Source: Helianthus annuus (taxonomy: Eukaryota; Streptophyta; Magnoliopsida; Asterales; Asteraceae). From it: 64,000 nt of DNA. The notes under the pieces are model-generated. The model did not search any database. It was not told the DNA's origin and saw only the letters and a list, made by a program, of their open reading frames with translations. The translations under genes were made by a program, and so were the position numbers. Below, in pieces: positions 34,948 through 46,361 of the stretch (within the stretch, counting starts at the first letter, position 1; each line of letters begins with the position of its first letter). The DNA is taken from positions 131,293,278 through 131,357,277 of the forward strand of contig NC_035435.2 in assembly GCF_002127325.2 (NCBI RefSeq), written 5' to 3'.

Positions 34948-37457
34948 CTACTTTCGACGTCGGGTTGATGCCTGCAAAATGTTTAGCACATAAATTAATA
35001 ATCAATGCATAGACAAAAACAGGTAATTAAGTTATGTTTAAGGAATGGTTCATTTTTTTAGAACGGGTTCATGATCACTTCAAAATATATGGCAACTGTT
35101 TGGATACATAGTAAACACTCATCATAAGTTTTGATGGAATCTTAAGTTCAAAATCTGCAACTAGTTGAGCTTGGTTAGACACATATATATGGGAATTAAT
35201 CTAAAGAAATAGATACACATATTACCTTAAGAGATGGTTTCTTGGTAGGAGCCTTTGTAAATCCCATGACATATGGTCCCTCAGGTATCACCCGAGAAAA
35301 TATCACTGAAAGAACAGTTACTTGTACTTAGATTGATAATACACAAAAACAAGGTCAGGGAAGAATCAAATTTGAATTAATAAAAGAATACATGTATCCC
35401 CTCTTTGTAGTTTGTGTGAAAGCATATACTCTCTGAGGCCATCTAGTACATACATCTTGTTGAGCCAAAAACGTAAGCGCGGAAACCATTCTTTAATATC
35501 TTTATCATCAAAAACATATAACTGGATCCCGTCATGATCAGAAACATCGGGTAAATAGGCCTGAGGTGTTCGCATGCATTAAGATTATCAAATCCTTGCA
35601 TCTAATATATGGTTAGGTAGATATTAAATAAACGCTAGCGCTCACCTCAGCATGTTTTTTAGGAATGACGATGCCGCCATCCTTGTTGTCTATATCGCCA
35701 GCAGTTAGAAGTTTCTCAAACATCGGAACAATTGCACTTTTTGGGCTATGTTGTGGTTAAGAACAACATGTAGGCTAGAATAGTCAAAACATCAATGAAG
35801 CAAGATATAAATTGACGGATACGTCCTACAGATTCGTAGTGTCTTTATTCCATCAGCAACATCCATCACATTGCTGAAATTTCGTGCCTAAGAAGTTTGT
35901 AATCTATGAAGTTAGTATAATCAAAATACAAAAAACATGAAAGGCGATCTTTTTAGTACAAACTTCCATCTTACCATGTAAGAAGTCATATTTGAGCATT
36001 CCATACATATCATCTGTTGCCCACCAGTACCCTCAAGCATACACCACTCGCTAAATGAAACAAGACATGAACAATGGACTGGCTGCAAAGATTATGGAAC
36101 ACAACATATATATCCCATACAATAAGACGAAGAAATCATGTGTGCATCCTTTAACATACATATTTTCTACATCAAAATTAACAACTTTACTCACCTTGCT
36201 ACAATACTGGCACTGCTTCCAATCATGTTCTTGTTTGTGAAATGTTTCGCAGAATCGCCCAGACTCATAAATAGAACTGCAGGAATCCAAGATACAAACT
36301 GGATTAGAAAACCGTTCTAATAAATCAATATGGCTATGATATCACAAGATTATGCCCATCAATCCACACATCTAATTTTGCACAAAACTGAAATCTAGCT
36401 ATGCAGGCAAACTCATATTCAGTTTGAGATCTCATATGTCTGATATAATCATATACAAAATTGGGTGAATTGTATTAAAAGCCAGTGGTGGACTTATAAT
36501 ATAATGTGGGGTATCAGGGGCTACGGCTCAACACCATTTTCGTAGTGTAATTTTTTCGGTTTTATATAAAAGATACCCTTAAACAAATACGGGGATACCC
36601 CTAAAAATAGGATACTTTATTTTATTAAAATTCAAAATTTTATAAGCACAAACCTTTTACAACACCAAACTTGTATAATAATTAAGCACAAATAAGTATA
36701 ATATAATTGAAGTAAAGACGCTCAATTGATAAACATAGCCCAAGCTCCAAAACAAATTTCTTTTTTTTTGTTATTGTATGATTGCTAGATAAATTGTTTT
36801 TGGGATACCCCTAAATTAATAGGCTAGGTCCGCCACTGTTAAAAACCCTTGTTGTTCCATTGAGTTTCAACTTGAGCAAATGTATAATCACAAGTAAAAA
36901 CAAGTTATAGAACTCCAGAACTATTAATCAACTACAACAAATAAGTTTCTACGAAGAATCATACAAATAGAACTTTATGAATCCAAGATACAAACTAGAT
37001 TAGAAAATAGGTCTACCAAATCAACTCGTTAAGGTTTGCATATTTCACAAGATTAATTATGCCCACCAACTCACCAATCTTATGCACAGAACTGAAAATT
37101 AGTGTAGATAATTACAAGCAACATGAATTGCTTGAAAAACTTAAAAACATTTTAGTTTTATTGAGTATCAGCCTGGGCGAATGTATACATAAAATATCAA
37201 CTCAAAAAAACTTAAAACTCCAGAACAACTACTGTAATTAACAACATCAAATCGCAAAGTTTCTACAAAGAATCATACGACTAACTAACTTAGATGCAAT
37301 CTGCATGGATTATTAGCGATAAATCCGAATGAACTTACTAGCAACGTTTGCAAAGTTGAGCAAACTTTCCGGTGCTTAGATCCCAGCCGTTTCTCAAGGG
37401 TTTGGAGGAAGATTTCTCACAATGAAGGCAAAACCTCTTGGCTGATGGAGACGCCAT
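34948..37457 (-). CDS. Short VAL/HSI2-like B3 domain transcription regulator, copy 2 (8 exons)
   Basis: Second intact copy, displaced by a constant 22,747 bases. Predicted exons: 37457-37339, 36276-36195, 36082-35975, 35887-35823, 35745-35646, 35560-35392, 35305-35226, 34971-34948. It encodes 248 residues with the same zinc module (residues 10-96) and B3 domain (about 132-235) as the copy at 12201-14710. I found three exonic differences: two synonymous (F134 TTC/TTT and R247 CGG/CGA) and one amino-acid change at residue 241, K here and M in copy 1. The changed base is at -2 of the exon 7 donor, so this copy has the better consensus AAG|GTAA. Promoter TATA box and intron-1 MITE are also retained. 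Nothing indicates which copy is expressed. Which copy is ancestral also cannot be told. The function is inferred from the family only. Confidence 0.85.
36483..36838. mobile_element. hAT-type MITE in intron 1 of the B3 gene (copy 2)
   Basis: Same element and flanking 8-base repeat as 13736-14091. Confidence 0.8.
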
Positions 37458-37529
37458 TGGAGAAGCTTCAAGAAGATTCAACAAACCCTAGAAGGAGATA
37501 CAGTGTATCTGGCTGTGGGGGTTTGAATG

Positions 37530-37542
37530 CTATTATATAGAG
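37530..37542 (-). promoter_or_regulatory. TATA box of the B3 gene, copy 2
   Basis: CTCTATATAATAG on the minus strand, same spacing to the ATG (37457) as in copy 1. Confidence 0.6.
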
Positions 37543-37543
37543 A

Positions 37544-38226
37544 ATTTTTTTAAGGTACTTTATGACAGACCCGAATAACATAAGGCTGGTACCCGGGATA
37601 ATTATCCAGCTCAGCGTATTCATCCATCGTTGATCTTGTGGAAACTTTTGTTGGGTTAGATATTGAAAACGTGGAAAAGCCATTACTCCGGTTACAGAAA
37701 GCTATATTGGAGATGAGAAATTTTAGCAAAAGTGGAAAAGCTAATTAAATATTTCTTAAATGAAAAAAATATGGTAAAAAATAATAATACATATATATGA
37801 CTAGATTAAAAATCCAATGTATTACATGAGTTAAATAAATAAATTTGTTAAAATAATTAGTTTATGTGAAAATTTTGTATGTTAGATGTTATAGCCATTG
37901 ATGAAAAAAAAAATAACAAAGATTTAACAATTATAAATAATAATAATAAAAATTTATAAATTATAAAACTATATTTTAAAAACAAACATTATAGAAATTT
38001 TATGGTTGAGTAATTTTAATAAATTATTAAAGTAAAAAGATACTACTATATATTTTATATATTTATAGTTTAATTTAACTAGTTGAAATTATTATCATTT
38101 AATAGCAGAGAGAAACCAGAAAATCACTTTTAAACTTTACTAGAAAATCACTTTTAAACTTTACTGTATATTATATCGTATCACATCACATCGTAACACA
38201 TCACATCACAGAGGAGGAGTTGGGTA
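37544..38226. other. AT-rich upstream region of B3 copy 2, no gene
   Basis: Equivalent of 14797-15479. Nothing recognised. Confidence 0.4.
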
Positions 38227-39035
38227 TAAAGTGTGTTTTTTCTAGAAAGTCTAGGAAGCAATAAGAATGTGACATGTGGCATTGAGAGATTTTAACTAAA
38301 ATAACACTTGTGTAATTTGATATTTTATTTTATTTTTGGAATTTTATCTCTCATTAACTAACAATGCCTATAATTATGGAAACTGTTTCTCCAAGATTTT
38401 TTGTATTTCACAACCTTCTCCTTCTTCGTCTTCGTCATCATCAAACACTTCTCCATCTCCACCATCTCCGAGTTCAACATCACCATTCAAATACTGTTCG
38501 TACCATCTCCGTTTTCTTGACGATGTGTTTTAACAGCAAGCAAATTAACACAGTTGTGTTTTAGCAGCAAGCAGATTCATACAGTTGTGTTTTAGCATTC
38601 GGATTCATACAGTTTTGTTTTAACAGCAAGCAGATTCATACAGTTGTGTTTTAGCATTCAGATTCATACAGTTGTGTTTTAGCATTCAGATTCATACAGT
38701 TCTGTTTTAACAGCAAGCAGATTCATACAGTTGTGTTTTAACAACAAGCAAATTCATACAGCTGTGTTTTAACAGCAAGCGGATTCATACAGTTGTGTTT
38801 TAGCATTCAGATTCATACAGTTGTGTTTTAACAGCAAGCAGATTCATACAGTTGTGTTTTAGCATTCAGATTCATACAATTGTGTTTTAACAGCAAGCAG
38901 ATTCATACGCTGTGTTTTACCATCCATGCTGTTAATGCTGGAGGATTCCTTGACGCTGTGTTTTAACAGTAAGCAGATTAGCAAGCAGATTAATACGATG
39001 TTATTTCTTGATGTGTTTCTTCATGAAGGATAGAA

Positions 39036-39075
<40 letters not shown>

Positions 39076-39287
39076 CGCGTGAAATGTGGGGTGGTTATGG
39101 AATGACAATTATTTCCATATTTAAAACAAGCTAAATGACATATCTACCCCTGATTAATTAAATAATCCTATTTTCAAGAAACATATAATACCAAAATGCC
39201 AACAAGATGATCTTAAATTCTTAACCATTAAACACACCCGTTGGATGGCCAGAACGCTTCCTAGACTTTCTAGGAAAACACACTTTC
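38227..39287 (-). mobile_element. Palindrome-capped element I (copy 2)
   Basis: Same as 15480-16531, with the minisatellite core at 38518-39005 and a (GA)n run at 39038-39073 that is longer than in copy 1. Confidence 0.55.
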
Positions 39288-39318
39288 CGTATGATCCCCA
39301 CTCTCACATCACATTACT

Positions 39319-39578
39319 TTATATTATATTATATTATATTATATTATATTATATTATATTATATTATATTATATTATATTATATTATATTATATTATATT
39401 ATATTATATTATATTATATTATATTATATTATATTATATTATATTATATTATATTATATTATATTATATTATATTATATTATATTATATTATATTATATT
39501 ATATTATATTATATTATATTATATTATATTATATTATATTATATTATATTATATTATATTATATTATATTATATTATA
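39319..39578. repeat. (ATATT)n microsatellite, about 260 bases (copy 2)
   Basis: Same pentanucleotide as 16566-16763, about 12 units longer, with no interruption visible. Confidence 0.95.
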
Positions 39579-39947
39579 GTGGGATTTTCTCACGCTTCGC
39601 GACGAGCTTTGGTTAATATCAGTTTGGTTTATTATGCAACAAGTATCATATTCAAATGCGGTAAAATAATCGGTACATATTTTACATTGATTGAAAATCA
39701 TCAATACAGATACTCATATCGATAATGGTATTGTTTGGTGGTATGTTACCGGTCTGGTCTATACAACTTAAGATACCAGAAAATACTTAGTTGCAAATAC
39801 AACTCTGTGTTCAACGAAATATAGATTGCTACATCATAAAAACCATAAAACGCATACAGTATGGTACCAATTTCGTTTTGTCTATACATGTTTAGTATGT
39901 GACTATAAAAAATATCAACTATATTTGACCTATAGAATGGGGATCCT

Positions 39948-41184
39948 GCGGAAAGAGTGTTTTTCCTAGAAAGTGTAGGAAGCGATCTGGGCCATCAGAT
40001 GAGTGTGTTTAATGGTTGAGATCATTTTTGTGGCAATTTGGTAATATACGTGTCTTTAAAATAGTCTAATTTAATTGATTGGGGATAACTATGTCATTTA
40101 AGTTGTTTTAAATAAGGAAATAACTACCAATCATAAAACCACCTCCAAAAATGTCGCAATTTTTTTTCTTTCTCTAATCCCTCACATTTGAAAACACCAA
40201 ATCATACAAAAAACAAACGATAAATAAGATCTATATGTGTTCATAGTAGTGTGTTTTAGCGATAAAACACAATGTGACGAACTAGTGACTGACTGCTAAA
40301 ACACAACATCAAGGGTGCCAAAATCATATCAACTAGTAACAGATAAAACACATTGTGATGAAACTGGAACCAATAACTGATAAAACACATTGTGATGAAA
40401 CCAGTAACTAACAAAACACATTGTGATGAAATAGTAGATAAAATACAAAAGAACATGACATTTATGAATCATAATTGGTATAACACATTGTGATGAAACC
40501 AGTAATTGATAAAACTCAACATCAACAATGCTAAAAATCATATCAACAAGTAATTGATAAAACACATTGTGATGAAACAGTAACTAAAACCAGTAACTGC
40601 TAAAACACATTGTGATGAAACCAGAACTGATAGAACACAACATCAAGAATGCCAGAATCACATCAGCCAGTAAATAATAGAAAACATTGTGATGAAACAG
40701 TAACTGATAAAACACCACGTGAAGAAATTGTTAATGATTTGAACTTCGTAATTTAAAACACATTGTGATGAAACCAGTAACTAGTAACTGATAAAACACA
40801 ACATGAATTAGTAACTGATAAAACACAACATCAAGAATGCCAAAAATCATATCAACATAAAACACATTGTGACGAAACAGTAACTGCTAAAACACATTGT
40901 GATAAACCCAGTAACTGGTAAAACAAAACGTGAAGAAATTGTTAATGATTTGAACTTCGTTATTTAAAGTAATTGCCCTTTTGAAATCGTAATGAGTTGA
41001 AATTGTCAAAGAGATATACATTTCCATAAATATCTTGATAGTTAGTTTAGGATATATAATATTCCAAAATTAAATAAATAATCAAATTACCATTATGCCC
41101 TTTTGAATAAAAAAACTAAAAGCCACATGTGAACTCCCTATTGTTTCCTAGACTTTTTAGGAAACTTAGACTTTCTAGCCAACT
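39948..41184 (+). mobile_element. Palindrome-capped element II, complete (copy 2)
   Basis: Left end GCGGAAAGAGTGTTTTTCCT. Right end has the hairpin TTTCCTAGACTTTTTAGGAAA and then CTTAGACTTTCTAGCC. The core minisatellite is at 40255-40925. No coding capacity. The right terminal block (CCACATGTGAAC...GTTTCCTA) recurs at 57837-57890, the right part of element III. Confidence 0.55.
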
Positions 41185-41489
41185 CCCACTCTTGACCTAT
41201 AAAAGATATCAACTATATCTTACCTATTCAAACAGAACTTTTATCGAATCATAGATAATAATAAGCATGATATATTTGGTATTTTATAATGCGTTATATT
41301 ATATTAATAAAAAATAAAAAGGGTAATTGACGTAATCTTTTATAATAAAATAAACACCAAACTAAGGTTATAGGTATAGTTACCGATGTTCAAATCGGAT
41401 AGTATTGGTAATATTAGAAAAAAAAAAATCATTAGAAGTCAAATAAAAATGAAAATATACTTGAAGTTTTAAATTAAATATTAAAATAA
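41185..41489. repeat. AT-rich dispersed repeat, unit R1
   Basis: About 300 bases with GAACTTTTATCGAATC, GTTATATTATATTAA and AAAAAGGGTAATTGACGT. These blocks recur in the same order at 43180-43440, 43480-43790 and 48630-48880. No gene. The last nine bases of the flank (41481-41489) form the MULE target duplication. Confidence 0.55.
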
Positions 41490-42213
41490 GCGTAAATTTC
41501 ACTTTTTGTCCTTTATGTTTACACTGAATTTTGAAACGTGCCCTTTAAAAGTTTTAGTTTCAATTTATGTCCTTAAATCACATATTTTATATCACGTTAA
41601 GTCTTTTACACCAAACTGAGTTAAATTACTCAGTTAGTTTTATTTAATGCAAGGGTATTATTGGTATTTCATATTAGTTATTTTGTTTTTAAAAATAAAT
41701 AAAAACAATTAAAGGTGGGCCCACTTTACAAATTTTCAAGGCTTCATCTTTCCCACACCCCATGTTTTCCGGTCATCTTCTCCGACTCTGGTCATCTTCT
41801 CCGGCGGGCTCTTCATTTCCGGCAACAAAATTTTCAGTTTTGTTTCTCTATTAGTAAAACATGTGAACAAGGAACAGAAAGTTTAAAAAGGAATCAAACC
41901 CTATCCAAAAACTTACAGCCGACACACTGCCTCCTCTCTCATTTTCTCCGGTCGCCAGAGTATATTCTGGTCGTTTTTCCGGTCGGTTACCAGCAGACCA
42001 CACTCACCTAACACCTTCTCTCCTTCCACCATCTTCCACACACATCTGAAACCGATAGAGGGAGAGACGGAGAAGATAGGTGTCGGAGAGAGAGAGAGAG
42101 ATAGGCGACGATTTTCCCGCAAACAACGGCAGCTGTGATGTCTCCGGTAAGAACAACCGCCCTTTCTTTTTTTTGATTTCCGATCTGTAAACTTGTTTCG
42201 TAAAAGTCTTCCC

Positions 42214-42408
42214 TCACGATTTTCCAGCAAACAGTGAATTGACGAATGGATAGTGAATGATAGGGTTAGGGTTAGGGTTAGGGTTTGGAATGAGTTGATT
42301 TGGGGGAGAAGAGGCGAAGGTGTAGAAGAGGAGAATAAGGCAGTTAACGGAGATGATGAATAGGAGCAATGGAGATCTGGTTAATGGTGTTTTGAAATTA
42401 GGGTTCAT
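42214..42408 (-). CDS. Possible captured gene fragment with N-terminal membrane anchor
   Basis: A 64-residue open frame starting MNPNFKTPLTRSPLL, with one hydrophobic segment at about residues 14-32 and an NP repeat. It resembles the start of a type II membrane or secreted protein. It continues into overlapping frames without clear splice sites. No family recognised. It may be non-coding. Confidence 0.25.
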   Translation of the reverse strand: MNPNFKTPLTRSPLLLFIISVNCLILLFYTFASSPPNQLIPNPNPNPNPIIHYPFVNSLFAGKS

Positions 42409-42578
42409 TAAGGAAGATGATCAGTATTGTCTTGCAGTAGTAGTTTGCCCATCAAAGTGGAACAAATGTTCAAGTCGATCTTATGATTCTGATAATGTGA
42501 TTTACTTGGTAGGTAGGTTACTCACTCTTGTACTTCATTTAATTGTATTGAAATATTTTTAAAAACAAAATAACTAAT

Positions 42579-42873
42579 AGGGGTGAGCAAAAGGAAAAAC
42601 CCGACCCGACCCGACCATTACCCGACCCGACCCGAGAACCGATCAAACATAAAATACAGAACCGATTCACTACCCCAAATATAGGGTCGGTTCCGGTTTA
42701 TAGGTACAAGTTGGGTTTCACCATGAAAAGAACCGAGAACCGACCCGACCCTATTTTATAAGAAAAAATGGAACCGATCTAAGTACCTAGGTACTTGGGT
42801 TTGGGTCGGGTTGGGTATATTTTCGGTTCGGTTCTCGGTTATTTTCGGTCCGGACCTAAACTTGCTCACCCCT
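42579..42873. mobile_element. MITE nested in the MULE's right inverted repeat
   Basis: Perfect ends AGGGGTGAGCAA and TTGCTCACCCCT, flanked by a perfect 10-base duplication AATAACTAAT (42569-42578 and 42874-42883). The left inverted repeat of the MULE (about 41668-41690) shows the uninterrupted site, which confirms the insertion. The interior is rich in ACCCGACCCG and GGTCGGGTTGGG and is itself partly self-complementary. Confidence 0.9.
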
Positions 42874-43074
42874 AATAACTAATAGGAAATACCAATAATA
42901 TCCTTGCATTAAATAAACCTAACTGAGTAAATTAACTCAGTTTGGTGTAAAGGACATAAAGTGATATAAAACATGTGTTTTTTGGACATAAATTGAAACT
43001 AAAACTTTTAAAGGGCACGTTTCAAAATTCAGTGTAAATAAAAGGACAAAAAAAGAAATTTTCTCTTAAAATAA

Positions 43075-43087
43075 TAAAAAAGTTATA

Positions 43088-43126
<39 letters not shown>

Positions 43127-44269
43127 TAAAAAAGTAAACTACTATTCATATGTTTTGTGACGATAAAAAATCAAATATATTTGACCCAATCGAATAGAAC
43201 TTTTATCAAATCGTAAATAACAATAAATTATAAGCATATTGCGGTGGTATATTTGAGATTTTACAATGTGTTATATTATATTAAAAAAACCAAAAGGGCA
43301 AATGACATCATTTATAGAAAAACGAGACTAAATCAAATTAAAATTAGAATTTCATTAAAAGTTAAAATAAAAGATAGAAATATGTATAAGATTAAAAGTA
43401 AATACAATAAAATATATCGCTTATAAAATTCCGAATATAATGTTGTCATGTACTTATTATTATCTATGATTATATAAAAATTCTATTCAAATATGTCAAA
43501 TATAATTTATTTATCATCAAAAACCGAACATAACATTAGTTGTTTTACTTCTTTTAAAATATATATTTTTTATTTTTATAATAAGCAAATCGTGACGGTA
43601 CATTCAGAATTTTATAAAGTTTTATATTATCTTAAAAAACCAAAAATGGTAATTTACGTCATTTTAAAAACTACTTAAAATGAGAAAAACTTTAGAAGTT
43701 ATAATCAAAAATGAAAATCCATTTAAGGTTAAAAGTAAATACTATAAAAAAAACTATTAAAAATAATAAATTTCTTAAAACTATATAATATTAAAAAAGT
43801 AAAACTACTATTCATATGTTCGGTTTGTGATGATAAATACGTAGGTCCAAATTTCGAACTTGAACAATGATGATTTCTATTGTAAATGAAATAACGAGTG
43901 CAGAATCAAAATTATAACACCAAAACAAACATAAAACAATCATTAAACACAAGGATATACTCAATAAACTTCCATATATTCATTCCATAGAGTTTTGTTA
44001 CAATTACACACTTAAAGCTCCCAATACTCTGTGTAAAACATTTTGAAATGACAACTGTTGTACTTATACTCAAATACAACAGTTCAACAAACGGCATTTG
44101 TCTATGTCCAAACGACAAGCCATGTCATTTGGACCAAAGACTATATGATACACCATGTTGTTTGGCATGTACCTAAACGTCCACATCATATCGTTTGGTT
44201 ATAGCCAAACGACATCATCAAGTAAACAACAAGTAGTGCTGTTTGCAATCTAGTATACCGTTTGGAACT
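43075..44269. repeat. AT-rich DNA with R1 repeats; no gene
   Basis: R1-type segments at about 43140-43440 and 43480-43790, and a (TA)n run at about 43090-43123. From 44040 to 44270 CCAAACGAC and GTTTGG motifs alternate (for example near 44108-44260), a weak dyad-rich stretch. No coding region was seen. Confidence 0.45.
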
Positions 44270-46108
44270 ATTGGTGTTAACCCCCAAAAATACCACAAGC
44301 AGAAACCCCCGCGAGGCGTGTGACGTACCAGAATCTAGCCACTAATCACATTGAACCATATATACATAAATAAAATAAAACTTCCCATTAAATGAAATTG
44401 TATAATTCAAACTTCAGTTAGAAAATAACATGTTCAGCGGAAGCATAATAGTTTGTTCGATAAGTTTAAAAGAAAATGTTCAAAACAATGCAACATCGAG
44501 AAGCGTTCCAAATGCCACGACCCATGACCACTCCAGCTTCCCAGACAGCAAGTTCCATGACAGTGTACCTAGGGACCTGCAAGCATGCAGAAAAGTGTAT
44601 CAGACAACACTGGTGAGTGCACAGTTCGTTTAACCGTTTATTACCAAGTATTGACTTATGTTATGTTATGTAGATAATAACTCGATACCGCAGACGGCTC
44701 CTTTTTGCCCTTCTCCAATGCTCTATCAAACATTGGTCATGATTTTAAAGTTATTAGTTTAGGCCCGTCCTATCCAGGTACGTCGTGAGGGTGCCAAAAC
44801 TAACAGCGCTATCAACTAATAACCCCGTTGCCCTACAAGCAACTAAATCGGTAGTATGATGGGACTTAAGTGATAGAAAGTGAGTGTATTATCCAACATC
44901 AACATTTACTAAAAAACTACCTCATATCCCCTACAAGGATATGGGTTTGTGAAAACCGCCTCACATCCGCTACAAGGATGTGGGTTTATGAAAATCCGTT
45001 ATTTGTTTGTCTGTTTGATTGTCCCCACCGGACACATGCTTGTTTTGAGAGAAGTGAACTCACCTTGGTTTGCTCGGTATGACTAGTTACTTTTTCACAT
45101 TTAATCAGTCAAAGCCTATGGTGTTCATGTACACGTAATCAGTTTACATTCACAATGTTCACGTATAATCATAGTGTGCATTCATAACAAAGATCATCAC
45201 ATAACATATAACAATCATTCAAATATCATACAAATCATAAGCTGCATAAATTGTTACAACAGTTCTGTTTGTTTGCTAACAGTATCTCCACGAAGAGTCC
45301 ATTCTTTGTGGGATGCTCTACGGCGAAGAATTCTCCACGGGGAAGAATCATCCACGGCGAAGAATCCTTCACGGCGAAGATTCAAACTTCGTCAATAAGT
45401 GATGGCAGCGAAGAACCCTCAATTGTTCGCCAGAGACCAGTCGACGAAGAATCATTGTTCGTCAACTTGGGTTCTTCGTCGGGAATCCTTTTCGCTGATC
45501 CTTAACAGATCGTCGTGATTCCTGCTAACCCTAATTACCTTAGCATTTAACGTCATCAATCATCATACAAATTAACATCATCAATCAATCAGTATTAAAT
45601 CAATTATGGCACATCACGGTTTGTTTATCATAAAAACTCATTCGTGAATCCCCTCATCAACAGACATCAACGTCTTAAAACTGTAACTTTCGATTAACAT
45701 CACCAGTAACTCTCTCATAGTGAAATACAGTTGGCTCTAATAATCTATTTAACAAATCATCATGCAACACCCAATCACAAACAAGTCCCATAATCATACC
45801 TAGATCTCATACTAATGAACTTTAGCATACAAGTACACAAAGTTAATCATAACAAAGACACGAATCAGTCTAGCGATGAACTACACTAACCGAGAGTGTT
45901 AAGGTTGCATAATAGAATCAGAGAAGGAGATGATGCTCGAAGAATTGAGGCTTCGACGAACGCACTAGAACACCGTCGGCCGAGAGATAGAGAGAGGGAG
46001 GAGTGGTAGGGTTTGATGAAGTCCTTAGGTTTTTACGTATAGATGTATGTTATAAGTTACGAACAGGCCTGGTTTCAATTGGGCCGAAGGCCCATCTCGG
46101 CGAAGAAT

Positions 46109-46120
46109 GCTCTGATACCA
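46109..46120 (-). other. Primer-binding site (initiator Met-tRNA type)
   Basis: Minus-strand TGGTATCAGAGC, two bases from the TRIM LTR end. It overlaps the point where the truncated large LTR begins (shared GCTCT). Confidence 0.8.
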
Positions 46121-46122
46121 GC

Positions 46123-46361
46123 TGTCACAGCCCAACGTAACCGCACCATGATATTGTCCGCTTTGGCAGCCCGCACGCGCTCAGCGTCCGCTCCTCACGG
46201 TTTTAAAACGCGTCACGATGGTGAATGTATCCAGCCCCATATAAGGAAGCCTTTGTTCCCCTTCACAACCGATGTGGGATATCACAATCCACCCCCCTTA
46301 GGGGTCCAGCGTCCTCGCAAGACCTGGCACCACCGATCCGGCCCTGGCTCTGATACTAAAC
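46123..46361 (-). mobile_element. TRIM-type LTR and internal segment
   Basis: Minus strand: internal 46361-46287 with a PBS-like TAGTATCAGAGC (46358-46347) and a purine tract AAGGGGGGTGG, then a 164-base LTR 46286-46123 beginning TGTGATATCCCACATCGG and ending GGGCTGTGACA. The conserved block GACGCGTTTTAAAACC and the ACATCGGTT start match, from memory, a TRIM-like repeat common in eudicot genomes. It is not the 5S-bearing Cassandra type as far as I can see. Confidence 0.65.

Larger units (their letters stand above)
41490..43065. mobile_element. Mutator-like element carrying non-TE sequence (Pack-MULE candidate)
   Basis: Terminal inverted repeats of about 200 bases, 41490-41697 and 42553-43065 (the latter interrupted by a MITE). 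They start GCGTAAATTTC and, inverted, GAGAAAATTTC. Flanking 9-base repeats TTAAAATAA at 41481-41489 and 43066-43074 are the size typical of MULEs. No transposase. The interior 41715-42550 is less AT-rich and gene-like: CT-rich leader sequence, and a minus-strand frame at 42408-42214 with a hydrophobic stretch (LLLFIISVNCLILLFYTF) followed by NPNPNPN. On the plus strand an alternative frame runs 42353-42562. I cannot name the captured gene or decide its strand. Confidence 0.8.

Noticed and set aside
42258..42285. Telomere-like TTAGGG repeats
   Set aside because: Only three to four units, within the captured sequence of a MULE; on the other strand they read as an NP repeat. No chromosome-end context.
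44040..44270. CCAAACGAC / GTTTGG dyad-rich stretch as a foldback element
   Set aside because: The motifs are short and irregularly spaced. I could not define arms or ends.
46123..46286. Cassandra-type LTR with 5S rRNA promoter
   Set aside because: No 5S box A/C-like block is visible. The conserved features fit another TRIM-like family.
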